Positions 1 to 7,929 of a stretch of DNA of 64,000 bases are shown here, in pieces. The translations under genes were made by a program, and so were the position numbers. The notes beneath the pieces were generated by a model. The model was not told the DNA's origin. It searched no databases and saw only the letters and a list, made by a program, of their open reading frames with translations. Within the stretch, counting starts at the first letter, position 1. Each line of letters begins with the position of its first letter. Source of the DNA: Nitrospirota bacterium (GTDB lineage: Bacteria; Nitrospirota; Thermodesulfovibrionia; Thermodesulfovibrionales; UBA6898); contig JAJXTV010000004.1 in assembly GCA_021783515.1 (NCBI GenBank), positions 58,253-122,252 of the forward strand. The letters run 5' to 3'.

Positions 1-621
1 CGCACCAGCTACCGCATCGGCTTCATCAACCGTTGTCCCTTCCGCCATCACCTTCAGACGGACGCGGGGGCCGCAACGCGGGCAGGCGTTCGGCTGGGCG
101 TGAAAGCGTCTGTTTTCAGGATCGTGATACTCCGAATCGCAGTCGGGGCACATCGCAAAGACGTCCATCGTGGTGTTCGGCCTGTCGTAAGGGACCGAAC
201 GGGTAATCGAATACCTCGGCCCGCAGTTCGTGCAGTTGATGAAGGGATAGAGGTGGCGCCTGTCCTTCGGATCGAAGAGTTCCTCCAGGCAGTCCCCACA
301 GATGGAGACGTCCGGCGAAAGAAGGGTAAAGCTTCCGTTTGCCGAGCTCTCGCGTATCGAAAAACCCTCATGCCCGAAGCACTGGCGGGGGGCCACCTCG
401 ACGCTCAGGATCTTCGAAAGCGGAGGACTTTCCTTCCGGAGCCGGTCGAGAAAGAGGCCGATCTCGCCTCCCTCGGCCTCGATCAGCACGCCGTCGGCGG
501 TGTTGGTGATGAAGCCGTTGACCTTCAGTTCTCTGGCGAGATTAAAGACGAACGGCCTGAATCCGACGCCCTGGACGATACCCTTGATCGAAATCGTAAG
601 ACATTCCGCATCTGCTGCCAT
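1..621 (-). CDS. hypF: Carbamoyltransferase HypF, N-terminal part (gene runs off left edge)
   Basis: HypF makes the carbamoyl/cyano ligand group for the NiFe-hydrogenase active site. The visible 207 codons start at ATG 621 and stay open to base 1. Residues 14-26 carry the acylphosphatase motif GIVQGVGFRPFVF. Two HypF zinc-finger units follow: Cys108/Cys111 with Cys130/Cys133 (CTNCGPR) and Cys158/Cys161 with Cys180/Cys183 (CPRCGPR). The YrdC-like and Kae1-like domains would lie outside the window. Its presence implies a NiFe hydrogenase elsewhere in the genome, although none is visible here. The family call is firm. Confidence 0.96.
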   Translation of the reverse strand, partial: MAADAECLTISIKGIVQGVGFRPFVFNLARELKVNGFITNTADGVLIEAEGGEIGLFLDRLRKESPPLSKILSVEVAPRQCFGHEGFSIRESSANGSFTLLSPDVSICGDCLEELFDPKDRRHLYPFINCTNCGPRYSITRSVPYDRPNTTMDVFAMCPDCDSEYHDPENRRFHAQPNACPRCGPRVRLKVMAEGTTVDEADAVAGA

Positions 622-747
622 TCCTTTATTATAACCGATTGCAGTAAGGGGATTTCCCGAAAAGAGGCAGGGGAAGGGGGCGTACACATGACCTTCATTA
701 ATGCAAACCGGCGGTGAGACACAAGCATGACAACTTCGCGGACGAGA

Positions 748-1041
748 CTATTGAAGCGTCGGGATTCTTACCGAAAGGATTTCCTTTATCAATCCTGTAA
801 CGTATGCTGCCGCATCCCCTCTTTGCTCATATGAGCATTCCTTGTCCTTTATCCGCGCCACATTATGAGTCTCCAGATCTATCGTGACGACTTCAACGCA
901 ATAGCGGGAGTCTTTCAGCACGACGCCGTATGCCCAGAGCAGACCATCGGCATCCTTGCCGATAGTCCCCCGGCTGACAGGCCTCCTGAACTCATTCCTG
1001 ATCACGTCCTCCACCGAGAAATGAGACGATTTCTTTTTCAT
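748..1041 (-). CDS. Small uncharacterised protein, 97 aa
   Basis: I do not recognise this 97-residue soluble protein. It begins Met-Lys-Lys-Lys-Ser-Ser and has a central segment of alternating hydrophobic residues that reads like a small beta-sheet fold; no signal peptide, membrane segment or metal motif is visible. Its start codon overlaps the TGA stop of the upstream gene by one base (TGATG), so the two are almost certainly translated from one message. Function unknown. Confidence 0.6.
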   Translation of the reverse strand: MKKKSSHFSVEDVIRNEFRRPVSRGTIGKDADGLLWAYGVVLKDSRYCVEVVTIDLETHNVARIKDKECSYEQRGDAAAYVTGLIKEILSVRIPTLQ

Positions 1042-1283
1042 CAGTTATCCAAATACGTTAACTGGAGCATATCGTCGACCAATTCTTCGGCGGCATAGGT
1101 TCCGTTCCCGAGATCGTTGAGGGTCGCGGACATGAAGGCTATCTGCTTATCGATGGGACCGGCTTCCCCCACCCAGTCTTCCACGATTTCCCGTGTAATG
1201 CCCTTGTTTACCGTCTGCGCCTTTTTCGTCAGGGCATCATAGAGGCTGTCCAGAGCGGACTTTGTCATCCCCTTATCTTTCAT
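1041..1283 (-). CDS. Small uncharacterised protein, 80 aa
   Basis: An acidic, probably helical 80-residue protein of unknown function. It is the first gene of a two-gene unit with the 97-residue protein, sharing one base at the stop/start junction. No known motif is visible. The start at ATG 1283 is followed in frame by a second ATG at codon 6, so the true N-terminus could be five residues shorter. The tight coupling to its neighbour is the only functional clue; a toxin-antitoxin or regulatory pair is possible but unsupported. Confidence 0.6.
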   Translation of the reverse strand: MKDKGMTKSALDSLYDALTKKAQTVNKGITREIVEDWVGEAGPIDKQIAFMSATLNDLGNGTYAAEELVDDMLQLTYLDN

Positions 1284-1408
1284 GCCCTATTATACCATGC
1301 GAAGACGGTCAACCTGCCGATCGAAGAATAATGCAACGCTGGATTAATTCCCGCGATGGTTTCTATAATAAATAAAGCAGCGGTTAACCTCAACCCGGGG
1401 AGAAGAAT

Positions 1409-1981
1409 ATGGCGGAAGTGATGGCAAAGGGCGTAAACTTTCTGTATGCAAAGCGGTACATCGAGACAAACTACGGAGAAGACAGATGGGAAAAGGTGAT
1501 GAAGGCGCTGCCTCCGAAGGACCGGGATGTCTGGAGCGGAGGTGTCATGGTCACCAGCAGCTATCCGTTTTCCGCCTTCAAGGCTATGATCACCGCCTTG
1601 TCGAAGGAACTGGGCGCGGTGAAGAACGACGAGCTCGCGAGGATCTACGAATATGTCGCCGACCAGAGCCTGAGCAAGGTCTACAAGATATTCTTCCGCT
1701 TTGCAAACCCTTCCTTCGTGATAAAGAATTACCCGAAGCTCTGGGACAATTTCTTCAACAGCGGAACGGTCTCGGTGCCCGTCGCCGAAAAGGGCCACGC
1801 GGTGCTGAAATTCCTCCTGCCCGAGATCTTCGTCGACTGGCTCGCCCCTGCCTGCCTCGGCTATTCCAAAAAGGCGGTCGAGATGTCCGGCGGCAAGGGG
1901 CTCGCGATGAAAGAACTGGGGAAACAGCATATCGGCACGGGAGAGTGGGAAATCTCCTATGAGCTGTTCTGGAGCGAGTGA
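1409..1981 (+). CDS. DUF2378-like protein (TIGR02265-type), 190 aa
   Basis: A soluble protein of 190 residues preceded by a good ribosome site (GGGGAGAAG) about 5 bases before the ATG. Its overall character (an N-terminal YAKRYIE.NYG.DRW segment, a central S.YPF..FK segment and a C-terminal GTGEWEISYELFW strand) resembles the DUF2378/TIGR02265 family, best known from myxobacteria and distantly like heme-NO-binding folds. I cannot confirm the family without a profile search and assign no biochemical role. It is followed after 3 bases by the cysteine-cluster gene, suggesting co-transcription. Confidence 0.6.
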   Translation: MAEVMAKGVNFLYAKRYIETNYGEDRWEKVMKALPPKDRDVWSGGVMVTSSYPFSAFKAMITALSKELGAVKNDELARIYEYVADQSLSKVYKIFFRFANPSFVIKNYPKLWDNFFNSGTVSVPVAEKGHAVLKFLLPEIFVDWLAPACLGYSKKAVEMSGGKGLAMKELGKQHIGTGEWEISYELFWSE

Positions 1982-1984
1982 CCC

Positions 1985-2296
1985 GTGAAGCAGAGGGAAC
2001 TCAGCGAGAAAGAACGGCTCTGCATCTCCTGCCAGAAATGCTGCAAGGAGATATTTATCTATACCCATCCGATCCTCTACAGCTGCCCGACTGATACCGT
2101 AGTCGACTTCTACCGCGCGCGCGGCTTCGACATCACGCGACTGGGAGAGGACGCCCTCATCCTTTCCCTCAAACATACCTGCCCCCATCTTACCCCGGAG
2201 GGGTGCGATATCTACGAAAAACGGCCGCAGGCCTGCGCCGATTATTCCGGCATAGAGGACTTCGGCGACGGGTGCCTCTGGTCGACGCTCACCTAA
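1985..2296 (+). CDS. YkgJ-type cysteine cluster protein
   Basis: A 103-residue protein starting with GTG at 1985. It has the spaced cysteines of the YkgJ/UPF0153 zinc- or iron-chelating family: CISCQKCCKE near residue 13, then CPT, TCPH, GCDIYEKRP.AC and a late DGC. The motif GCDIYEKRPQAC is the family hallmark (C.IYE.RP..C). Members are thought to bind a metal, but no enzymatic role is established. It begins 3 bases after the preceding stop, so it is probably translated with the DUF2378-like gene. Confidence 0.85.
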   Translation: MKQRELSEKERLCISCQKCCKEIFIYTHPILYSCPTDTVVDFYRARGFDITRLGEDALILSLKHTCPHLTPEGCDIYEKRPQACADYSGIEDFGDGCLWSTLT

Positions 2297-2313
2297 CGGC
2301 CGGGTGACTGCCG

Positions 2314-3444
2314 ATGGTACCGCCGGAATACGTCAATCGAAGACGGCTCGCCGATACCTTCATCGGCTTGATACAGATCGACTCTCCCTCTTTCCGCGAG
2401 CAGGCGATAGGGGAGCGGCTTAGGGTCGAGTTGGAGCGGGCAGGCTGCGCCGTCGAGAAGCAGGAATACGACAGGTCCTTCAACCTCGTGGGAAGAAGAA
2501 AAGGCACTTCGGCGGGGGCACTCCCCCTTCTCGTCTGCGCGCACATGGACACGATAGAACCGACGGAAGGGATCGAGTTCAGCGAGGTTGACGGGATGAT
2601 CCGCAGCACCGGCAAGACGGTGCTCGGCGCCGACGACAAAAGCGCCCTCGCCCAGATCCTCGAAGCCCTGAGCGTAATCCATGAGCGCGATCTCCCCCTC
2701 GGAGACCTCGAGATCGTCTTCACTTCGGCCGAGGAGAGGGGCCTCTTCGGATCGAAAAATCTCGACTTTTCCCGCCTCCGCTCCAGACATGCGCTCGTGC
2801 TCGACGCCTGCGCCGAGATGGGGAGCCTCATCGTATCGGCGCCCACCCACGTGACCTATGAAATGAGAGTGACCGGCCGGCCGGCACATGCGGGCATCGA
2901 ACCGGAAGCGGGCATTAATGCGATACGGGTAGCAGCGCTGATCGTCGCCTCGCTCCCCGATGGAAGAATATCCGAACAGACCACCGCTAACATCGGTGAG
3001 ATCAGGGGAGGCACCGCAACCAACGTCGTGCCCCAACAGGTCGTTCTCAGGGGCGAGTTCAGAAGCCGGAGCGGCCCGGAGCTGGAGGCGCTGAGGGAAG
3101 AAATATTCGGCTCCGCACGCTCGATCGCCGCGGCCCACGGGGCCGAAATCGAGATCACTCCCACAGAAGATTACCGCGCGTTCACGATTCCTGAGGACGA
3201 TCCTTTTCTGCAGTTTCTCTGCGGCGTCTTCAGGAAATGCGGCAAGGCGCCGCTGCTCGTGCCGACCGGCGGCGGTTCGGACGCAAACATATTCAACGGG
3301 AAGGGGATAACGGCCGTCAACATGGCAAACGGGATGCGCAGGGTCCATTCGTCCGACGAGCATATCTCCGTCGACGATCTTAACGAAGGCTGCCGCCTCC
3401 TCCTTCAGGCGGTGACCGATTTTCGGGGATTTGAGGAAAGATAG
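2314..3444 (+). CDS. M20-family peptidase, PepT-like
   Basis: A 376-residue zinc-dependent aminopeptidase/deacylase of the M20 clan, closest in layout to peptidase-T-like proteins. Metal and catalytic motifs are in the expected order: CAHMDT (His77, Asp79), GADDKS (Asp107), TSAEERG (Glu140/Glu141), a later Asp near residue 164 (VLDACAEMG), and a C-terminal VHSSDEHIS segment carrying the last metal His. The dimerisation domain begins near residue 178 (THVTYEMRVTGRPAHAG). It likely trims small peptides in the cytosol. The 3' end is followed by a small hairpin and then by a dispersed repeat. Confidence 0.88.
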   Translation: MVPPEYVNRRRLADTFIGLIQIDSPSFREQAIGERLRVELERAGCAVEKQEYDRSFNLVGRRKGTSAGALPLLVCAHMDTIEPTEGIEFSEVDGMIRSTGKTVLGADDKSALAQILEALSVIHERDLPLGDLEIVFTSAEERGLFGSKNLDFSRLRSRHALVLDACAEMGSLIVSAPTHVTYEMRVTGRPAHAGIEPEAGINAIRVAALIVASLPDGRISEQTTANIGEIRGGTATNVVPQQVVLRGEFRSRSGPELEALREEIFGSARSIAAAHGAEIEITPTEDYRAFTIPEDDPFLQFLCGVFRKCGKAPLLVPTGGGSDANIFNGKGITAVNMANGMRRVHSSDEHISVDDLNEGCRLLLQAVTDFRGFEER

Positions 3445-3446
3445 AC

Positions 3447-3462
3447 GACTGAGAAATCAGTC
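3447..3462 (+). terminator. Short GAAA-loop hairpin after the M20 peptidase gene
   Basis: GACTGA-GAAA-TCAGTC forms a perfect 6-bp stem with a GNRA-type tetraloop two bases after the stop codon. There is no clear T-run, so it is a weak terminator or an mRNA 3' stabiliser. It abuts repeat copy A. Confidence 0.4.
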
Positions 3463-3465
3463 TTA

Positions 3466-3687
3466 CCCCTAACGTTGCATACCGGCGGGAAGAGCGTCCC
3501 TCACAATACTTTCTGATGCGACAGGATTTGACAGAGCATGACGGCGGCAATACAAGACTTCACGAAAAGTTATGTCCCGGTCAGGGACTTCGGACATGGC
3601 TTCCGATGCGCCAGGGAATCGCCGCGAAAGGCTTTTCGGGCCGCCCGCCCCGCCTCCGTGACGATATGTATGCATCGGGAGAGTTAT
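3466..3687 (-). repeat. Dispersed ~220-bp element, copy A
   Basis: Read on the minus strand this runs from CTCTCCCGATGCAT to ATGCAACGTTAGGGG. It matches the segments at 36199-36416 and 55370-55588 along its length and both ends of the 49-bp segment at 26797-26845. The ends are imperfect inverted repeats around an 8-bp core, clearest in copy B (CGCTGCAT / ATGCAGCG). It lies between convergent genes, and its right end contributes the TAA stop of the PAS gene. No convincing reading frame is conserved: a one-base indel separates the longest shared frame of copies A and B. Confidence 0.8.
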
Positions 3688-4484
3688 TTCAGCTCTTCCA
3701 GGTCGTCCCGGAGTTTCTCCATGCAATGAGGGCAGATGGCATGGGTAAACTCGGCATCGGAATGCTCCGAGACATACGCCTCGACCTGCCGCCAATAGCC
3801 GCTGTCGTCGCGGATCTTCTTGCACCAGGCGCAGATCGGCAGGAGACCGCTCAGCGTCTTGACATTCGAGAGCGCCTCCCGAAGCTCTTCGATCAGCATT
3901 TCCCTCTCCATCTCCGCCATCTGCCGTTCTGAGATCTCCCGCTGGAGCCTCTCGTTCACTCTCGAGATTTCGGCCGTCCGCTCCCCCACGAGCCATTCCA
4001 GATGATTGCGGTGGATATCGAGTTCCTCCTCGGTCAGTCTTCGCTTCGTAATGTCCCTCACCACATGGATCAGCCCCACAAGCCCTCCCCTGTTGTCGAA
4101 CCTCGGAATCGCACGGATCTCGATATACATGTTCAGGTGCGGCTCGAACGTCTCGAACACGGCCGCCTCTCCCGTCCGCAGGCACGCGCAGCTTGGGCAT
4201 CCCTCGGGGGGACAGTTACTGCCGTGATAGAACTCGAAACATTTCGCCTTCCCCTCATTCAGGCGCGGCAGACCCAGCCGCTCCCCCGCCGCCCTGTTCG
4301 CATAGATGATGTTGAAATCCCTGTCATGGACCGTAATCATGTCCGTGATCGAATCGAAGATATTGCGCCAGTCCTGCCCGCTCGGGCCGGCACCGTTCGC
4401 CTCATAAGCCTGTCTCGGATCGGACGGAACGACCGCACCGAAGAAATCCTTCAGCCTCTCCCTGGTTTTGTCCCGGACACCCAT
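3684..4484 (-). CDS. PAS-domain sensor with C-terminal CxxC/CPHC domain
   Basis: A 266-residue cytoplasmic sensory protein. A PAS domain spans about residues 38-150 (NIFDSITDMITVHD, ending VVRDITKRR) and contains a cysteine-rich insert, CPPEGCPSCAC, at 91-101. A coiled coil follows to about 205. The C-terminal module reads LPICAWCKKIRDDSGYW, then CPHC (Cys218/Cys221, Cys251/Cys254), a small probable metal-binding output domain that recurs after PAS and receiver domains in environmental bacteria. No kinase or cyclase domain is present. The stop codon lies inside the end of repeat copy A, so the last residues may have been altered by the insertion. Confidence 0.8.
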   Translation of the reverse strand: MGVRDKTRERLKDFFGAVVPSDPRQAYEANGAGPSGQDWRNIFDSITDMITVHDRDFNIIYANRAAGERLGLPRLNEGKAKCFEFYHGSNCPPEGCPSCACLRTGEAAVFETFEPHLNMYIEIRAIPRFDNRGGLVGLIHVVRDITKRRLTEEELDIHRNHLEWLVGERTAEISRVNERLQREISERQMAEMEREMLIEELREALSNVKTLSGLLPICAWCKKIRDDSGYWRQVEAYVSEHSDAEFTHAICPHCMEKLRDDLEELK

Positions 4485-4578
4485 ACTGGCTATTATGCAT
4501 GCGGGAGATTAAAAGAGGATGAAAGAATCATGAAAAAATCTTCATGCATCGCCGGGCGCATGCGGCGGCACGGAAAAA

Positions 4579-5340
4579 TCAGACGCGAAAAATGCCGGTC
4601 GGCGCCTGCCGGCTTGCCGTAAACAGGCCTATTCTCCCGCCGAGTACTTCGCGATGGGTCCTCAGGGCCACCGAAGGGTCGTTGTTTTCACCCGAAAGGT
4701 GGGAAAGGCATGCCCACCTCAAACGTCCTCCGGCCAGGAGGAGCTCAGCCGACTCATGGTTCGAAATATGCCCCGACGGCCCCTGGATACGGCGCTTCAG
4801 AAATGCCGGATACGGGCCTGCCTTGAGCATGGCAGGATCGTAGTTACTCTCGATAAAGACCGCGTCGAGACCGGCCACCTCATCGGCGAGACCGCCAAAG
4901 ACATGTCCGAGGTCGGTCATGATGCCTAGCCTTTTCCCCCCCGACTCGACGATAAATACAGCCCCGTCTTCGCCGTCGTGCGGCGTGGCGACAGTACGAA
5001 CGGTCACCGGCCCGAAACCGACCGCATCTCCGGTCCGGAAAAACCGCACCTCGGCCAGCCGTCCGAGCCGGCACCGCTTTTCGGATGCGGCGAGCGTCTT
5101 TTCGGTGATGAAGAGGGGGAGCCCGTACTTTCGCTGAAATACGCCGGCATGCCTGGCGTGGTCCGAATGGTCGTGGGAGATGATGACCGCGTCCACACCC
5201 CGGATATCGCGCCCGTACGCGGCAAGTCGGCCCTCGGCGGCGCTTCCGCAGATGCCTGCATCAAAAAGCAGCCTCACCCCTCCCGTTTCGACATATATGC
5301 AGTTGCCGCTGCTGCCCGATTGCAGGGAAATCGCGATCAT
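4579..5340 (-). CDS. MBL-fold metallohydrolase, YycJ/WalJ-like
   Basis: A 253-residue metallo-beta-lactamase-fold hydrolase. The first metal motif SHDHSDH is at residues 55-61 (His56, His58, Asp60, His61); a later His (TPHDGE), Asp (MTDLGH) and the C-terminal SHLSGENND complete the site. The SGSSGNC.Y start is typical of YycJ-like enzymes, for which exonuclease or processing roles have been proposed. It starts 6 bases after the stop of the 54-residue gene, so it is probably the distal member of der - BrkB - small gene - hydrolase. Confidence 0.88.
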   Translation of the reverse strand: MIAISLQSGSSGNCIYVETGGVRLLFDAGICGSAAEGRLAAYGRDIRGVDAVIISHDHSDHARHAGVFQRKYGLPLFITEKTLAASEKRCRLGRLAEVRFFRTGDAVGFGPVTVRTVATPHDGEDGAVFIVESGGKRLGIMTDLGHVFGGLADEVAGLDAVFIESNYDPAMLKAGPYPAFLKRRIQGPSGHISNHESAELLLAGGRLRWACLSHLSGENNDPSVALRTHREVLGGRIGLFTASRQAPTGIFRV

Positions 5341-5346
5341 AAAGGG

Positions 5347-5511
5347 CTACTCTTCCTTTTCACGGATGAGCCCGACCTTTTCGACCGGCACCACTATCCA
5401 CCCCGCATCCGACTCCAGATAGACCTCTTCCTCGTTCACCTCGACCAGCCTGCCGATATAGACCGTCTCGGCGGTGATCACTTCGACTATCTTCCCTATG
5501 AGTTCCGTCAT
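5347..5511 (-). CDS. Small acidic protein, 54 aa
   Basis: A 54-residue protein beginning MTELIGKIVEVITAETV and ending in LIREKEE. The alternating pattern (K.V.V.T.E.VY.G.LV.V.E..VYLE) predicts a small barrel of the SH3/LSm kind, but no family is recognised. Its ATG overlaps the TGA of the BrkB-family gene (ATGA) and its stop lies 6 bases before the hydrolase, so coupled translation makes it a real gene. Function unknown. Confidence 0.75.
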   Translation of the reverse strand: MTELIGKIVEVITAETVYIGRLVEVNEEEVYLESDAGWIVVPVEKVGLIREKEE

Positions 5512-6335
5512 GCTCCTCCACGCTTTCTTTTTGACCCGTTAAGATTGCGGATTACCTCGGCGCCGACCAGGAAGATGCAGGCCGAGTAGAACATCCAGAG
5601 CAGAAAAAAGACAAACGCCGTCAGAGACCCGTAGACCTTGCCGAGATGGGCAACCGAGACGACATACCAGGTAAAAAAATGCTTCGCGATTTCGAGGAAC
5701 AAAGCGGTGAAAAGCCCTCCCTGGAAGGCGCCCGACAGCGGCACCGTTGTGCTCGGAATGATCTTGTATATCAGCGTTGCCGTGATAAAGACAAGCAGAA
5801 ACGGGATCATGTACTGAACCAGGAAGGTCGTCAGAATGCCGATCTTCAGGCTCGGCAGATACGGCTTAAGCGCGTTCAGGAGGGGAATAACCGAAGCGGC
5901 CACAAAAGAAAAGATTAGCAAGATGATGACCATCGTCACCAGGACGAAAGAGGCGAGGACCGAAAAGAGCATATGCCGCTTCTGTTTCACCCGGAAGACG
6001 CGGTTGAGGGACCGCTCGATCGAGGCAAAGACCTGAAAAGAGAGCAGGCCGTAGAGTATCAGGCCCCAGGCCCCCCTCCCTTCGACGGAGATGAGCTTCG
6101 TGATCTCCCGCGATACGCCTCCGGTTGCCGAAGGGAAGAGATGCACGAGTTTGTCCAGGACAAAGCGATAGAATTCGGGTGAATGACCGAGGTAATATCC
6201 GAGAAGCGTCAGGAGGAACAGACAGAACGGGACCAGCGCCATCACCGTGAAGTACGAGAGGGAACCGGCAAGCATCAGTCCGTCATCCCTCACAAAATCG
6301 ACCAGGCTCCTGCCTATTATCCGCAGCACGCTCAA
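5508..6335 (-). CDS. YihY/BrkB-family integral membrane protein
   Basis: About 275 residues with six hydrophobic segments, in the YihY/virulence-factor-BrkB family (formerly mislabelled RNase BN). Family markers include DDGLMLAGSLSYFTVMALVP near the N-terminus and YGSLTAFVFFLLWMFYSACI near the end. The molecular role is uncertain; transport or envelope functions have been suggested. I place the start at TTG 6335, which overlaps the der stop (TTGA); a GTG at 6329 is an alternative. A longer open frame upstream is only the shifted frame of der. Confidence 0.88.
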   Translation of the reverse strand: MSVLRIIGRSLVDFVRDDGLMLAGSLSYFTVMALVPFCLFLLTLLGYYLGHSPEFYRFVLDKLVHLFPSATGGVSREITKLISVEGRGAWGLILYGLLSFQVFASIERSLNRVFRVKQKRHMLFSVLASFVLVTMVIILLIFSFVAASVIPLLNALKPYLPSLKIGILTTFLVQYMIPFLLVFITATLIYKIIPSTTVPLSGAFQGGLFTALFLEIAKHFFTWYVVSVAHLGKVYGSLTAFVFFLLWMFYSACIFLVGAEVIRNLNGSKRKRGGA

Positions 6336-7654
6336 GACTTCTTTTCTCTGCTCCTCGCCCTCACATGGATCCTGACCGGCGTCCCCTCGAATGAAAATTG
6401 CTCGCGAAGGGCCTTCTCGATAAATCTCAGGTGCTGGTCCTTTACGGCCTCCGCATAGTTGGCGAAGATCACGAACCCCGGCGGCTCCTCCTTCACCTGG
6501 GTCATATAATAGAGCTTCACCGCCCTGCCGCGGTACATCGGAAGCGGGTGCCGGGCGACGACCTCCCTGAAAAAACGGTTGAGTTCTCCGGTGGGGATGC
6601 GTTTCTTCCTCTCCTCGATGATGTGGTCGATTACGGGAAAAACCTTGGTGATCCGTCTCCTGACAAGCCCCGATATCGTGATCGCCGGCGCGTACCTGCA
6701 AAACCACAGCTTTCGCTCCAACTCCGGCATGACCTGTTTGAAGGCCTCCTCAGGCTCAGCCACCAGGTCCCACTTGTTAAGCAGGACCACGGCGCCCTTG
6801 CCGTAGTCCTTCACCACCCCGGCGATCTTCAGGTCCTGCTCGGCAATGCCGTCCGCGGCATCGATCACGATAAGCGCCACGTCGCAGCGCTCGATGCTTC
6901 GTATCGCCCTTACCATGGCAAACCGCTCGATCGAATAGCCCACCTTGCCTTTTTTCCTCAGGCCGGCGGTGTCGATCAGCATATATTTCTTTCCGTGGTA
7001 CGTGCAGACGCTGTCGACAGAGTCCCTCGTCGTCCCCGGGACCGAACTGACCAGCATCCTCTTCTTGCCGAGGAGCGCATTGACCAGCGTCGATTTCCCG
7101 GCGTTCGGTCTCCCCACCACCGCGATCTTGGGATAGTCCACCGCTTCCTCGCGGTATTCGGGAAGCATCGACACCAGCCTCTCCATGAACTCTTCGTATC
7201 CGTGCCCTGTCGCGGCCGACACCGGCCAGAGGTCCTCCGTTCCGATGCCGTAGAAATCGTAGAGCCTCTCCTCCCTTGAGGGGGCGTCGACCTTGTTCAC
7301 CGCCCATAGAATCTTCTTGCCGGAAGCACGAAGCAGCCTTGCGAGCTCCATGTCCGCCGGTGTCAGGCCGTCTTTTCCGTCCAGAAGATGAACGATGATG
7401 TCGCCCTCTTCCACGGCAAAAATCGCCTGCTCCTTCGCCTGGGCAAAGATGTCCTCGGGAGGGTCGGGATAAAAGCCGCCCGTGTCGACGACCATAAAGG
7501 TCTTGTCCTCCCAGTTGGCGTCCAGGTAGTTCCTGTCCCTCGTGACGCCCGGGATGTCCTCGACGATCGCCGCATGACTGCCGGTGATCCGGTTAAAGAG
7601 CGTCGATTTCCCCACATTCGGCCTGCCTACTAAAACGATTACCGGTTTTGCCAT
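6332..7654 (-). CDS. der: Ribosome-assembly GTPase Der (EngA)
   Basis: A 440-residue tandem GTPase needed for 50S ribosome maturation. Domain 1 has GRPNVGKST at 10-18, DTGG near 57 and NKVD; domain 2 has GRPNAGKST near 180, DTAGLRKKG and NKWD. The C-terminal KH-like domain ends in a basic tail. Length and order match canonical Der. It heads the minus-strand run that continues with the BrkB-family gene by a 4-base stop/start overlap. Confidence 0.97.
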   Translation of the reverse strand: MAKPVIVLVGRPNVGKSTLFNRITGSHAAIVEDIPGVTRDRNYLDANWEDKTFMVVDTGGFYPDPPEDIFAQAKEQAIFAVEEGDIIVHLLDGKDGLTPADMELARLLRASGKKILWAVNKVDAPSREERLYDFYGIGTEDLWPVSAATGHGYEEFMERLVSMLPEYREEAVDYPKIAVVGRPNAGKSTLVNALLGKKRMLVSSVPGTTRDSVDSVCTYHGKKYMLIDTAGLRKKGKVGYSIERFAMVRAIRSIERCDVALIVIDAADGIAEQDLKIAGVVKDYGKGAVVLLNKWDLVAEPEEAFKQVMPELERKLWFCRYAPAITISGLVRRRITKVFPVIDHIIEERKKRIPTGELNRFFREVVARHPLPMYRGRAVKLYYMTQVKEEPPGFVIFANYAEAVKDQHLRFIEKALREQFSFEGTPVRIHVRARSREKKS

Positions 7655-7929
7655 CCGGTTATTTTACAATAAAACCATCCGGAATAAACGCTTTTCCGGG
7701 AAGCCGGCTGCCTGCGGGTTTTGAAGCACTCTGAGTGAAAAGACGGAGTTAAACCTGTCATTACCATGTTATACCCGAATTGACAATGCGGGTACGGGGT
7801 TCCCATCTCCCGCCAGAAAACATTAAACATTTTAAATCAAGAGTTTTGCCTCAGTCCCGGCAAACGCCTTTTTTGTCATACCTCCAGATAAGGCACGGAA
7901 ATTGCTCCTTTTTATTGCGGTAAACCATA
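7655..7929. other. Intergenic region between der and the HD-GYP gene
   Basis: A divergent intergenic stretch of 275 bases. It is somewhat A+T-richer towards the HD-GYP side. A TTGACA hexamer occurs near 7779 on the plus strand without a convincing -10 partner. I see no conserved RNA fold and no small gene that I can support. Confidence 0.5.

Noticed and set aside
3466..3687. The dispersed element as an integron attC site or a CRISPR-like repeat
   Set aside because: The ends lack paired core sites of the attC kind, the copies are far apart and in both orientations, and no spacers or cas/integrase genes are near.
3469..4200. A 243-residue minus-strand reading frame through the PAS gene and repeat copy A
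   Set aside because: It overlaps the well-supported PAS frame, and its tail lies in the repeat, where the frame is not conserved between copies because of a one-base indel.
6336..6707. A long N-terminal extension upstream of the BrkB-family protein
   Set aside because: It is the shifted frame of der: no family resemblance and no hydrophobic pattern. The TTG/GTG starts at the der stop fit the usual family N-terminus.
7800..7925. A GEMM-type cyclic di-GMP riboswitch before the HD-GYP gene
   Set aside because: Short GC-rich runs near 7845-7880 suggested it, but the conserved paired regions and tetraloop cannot be drawn.
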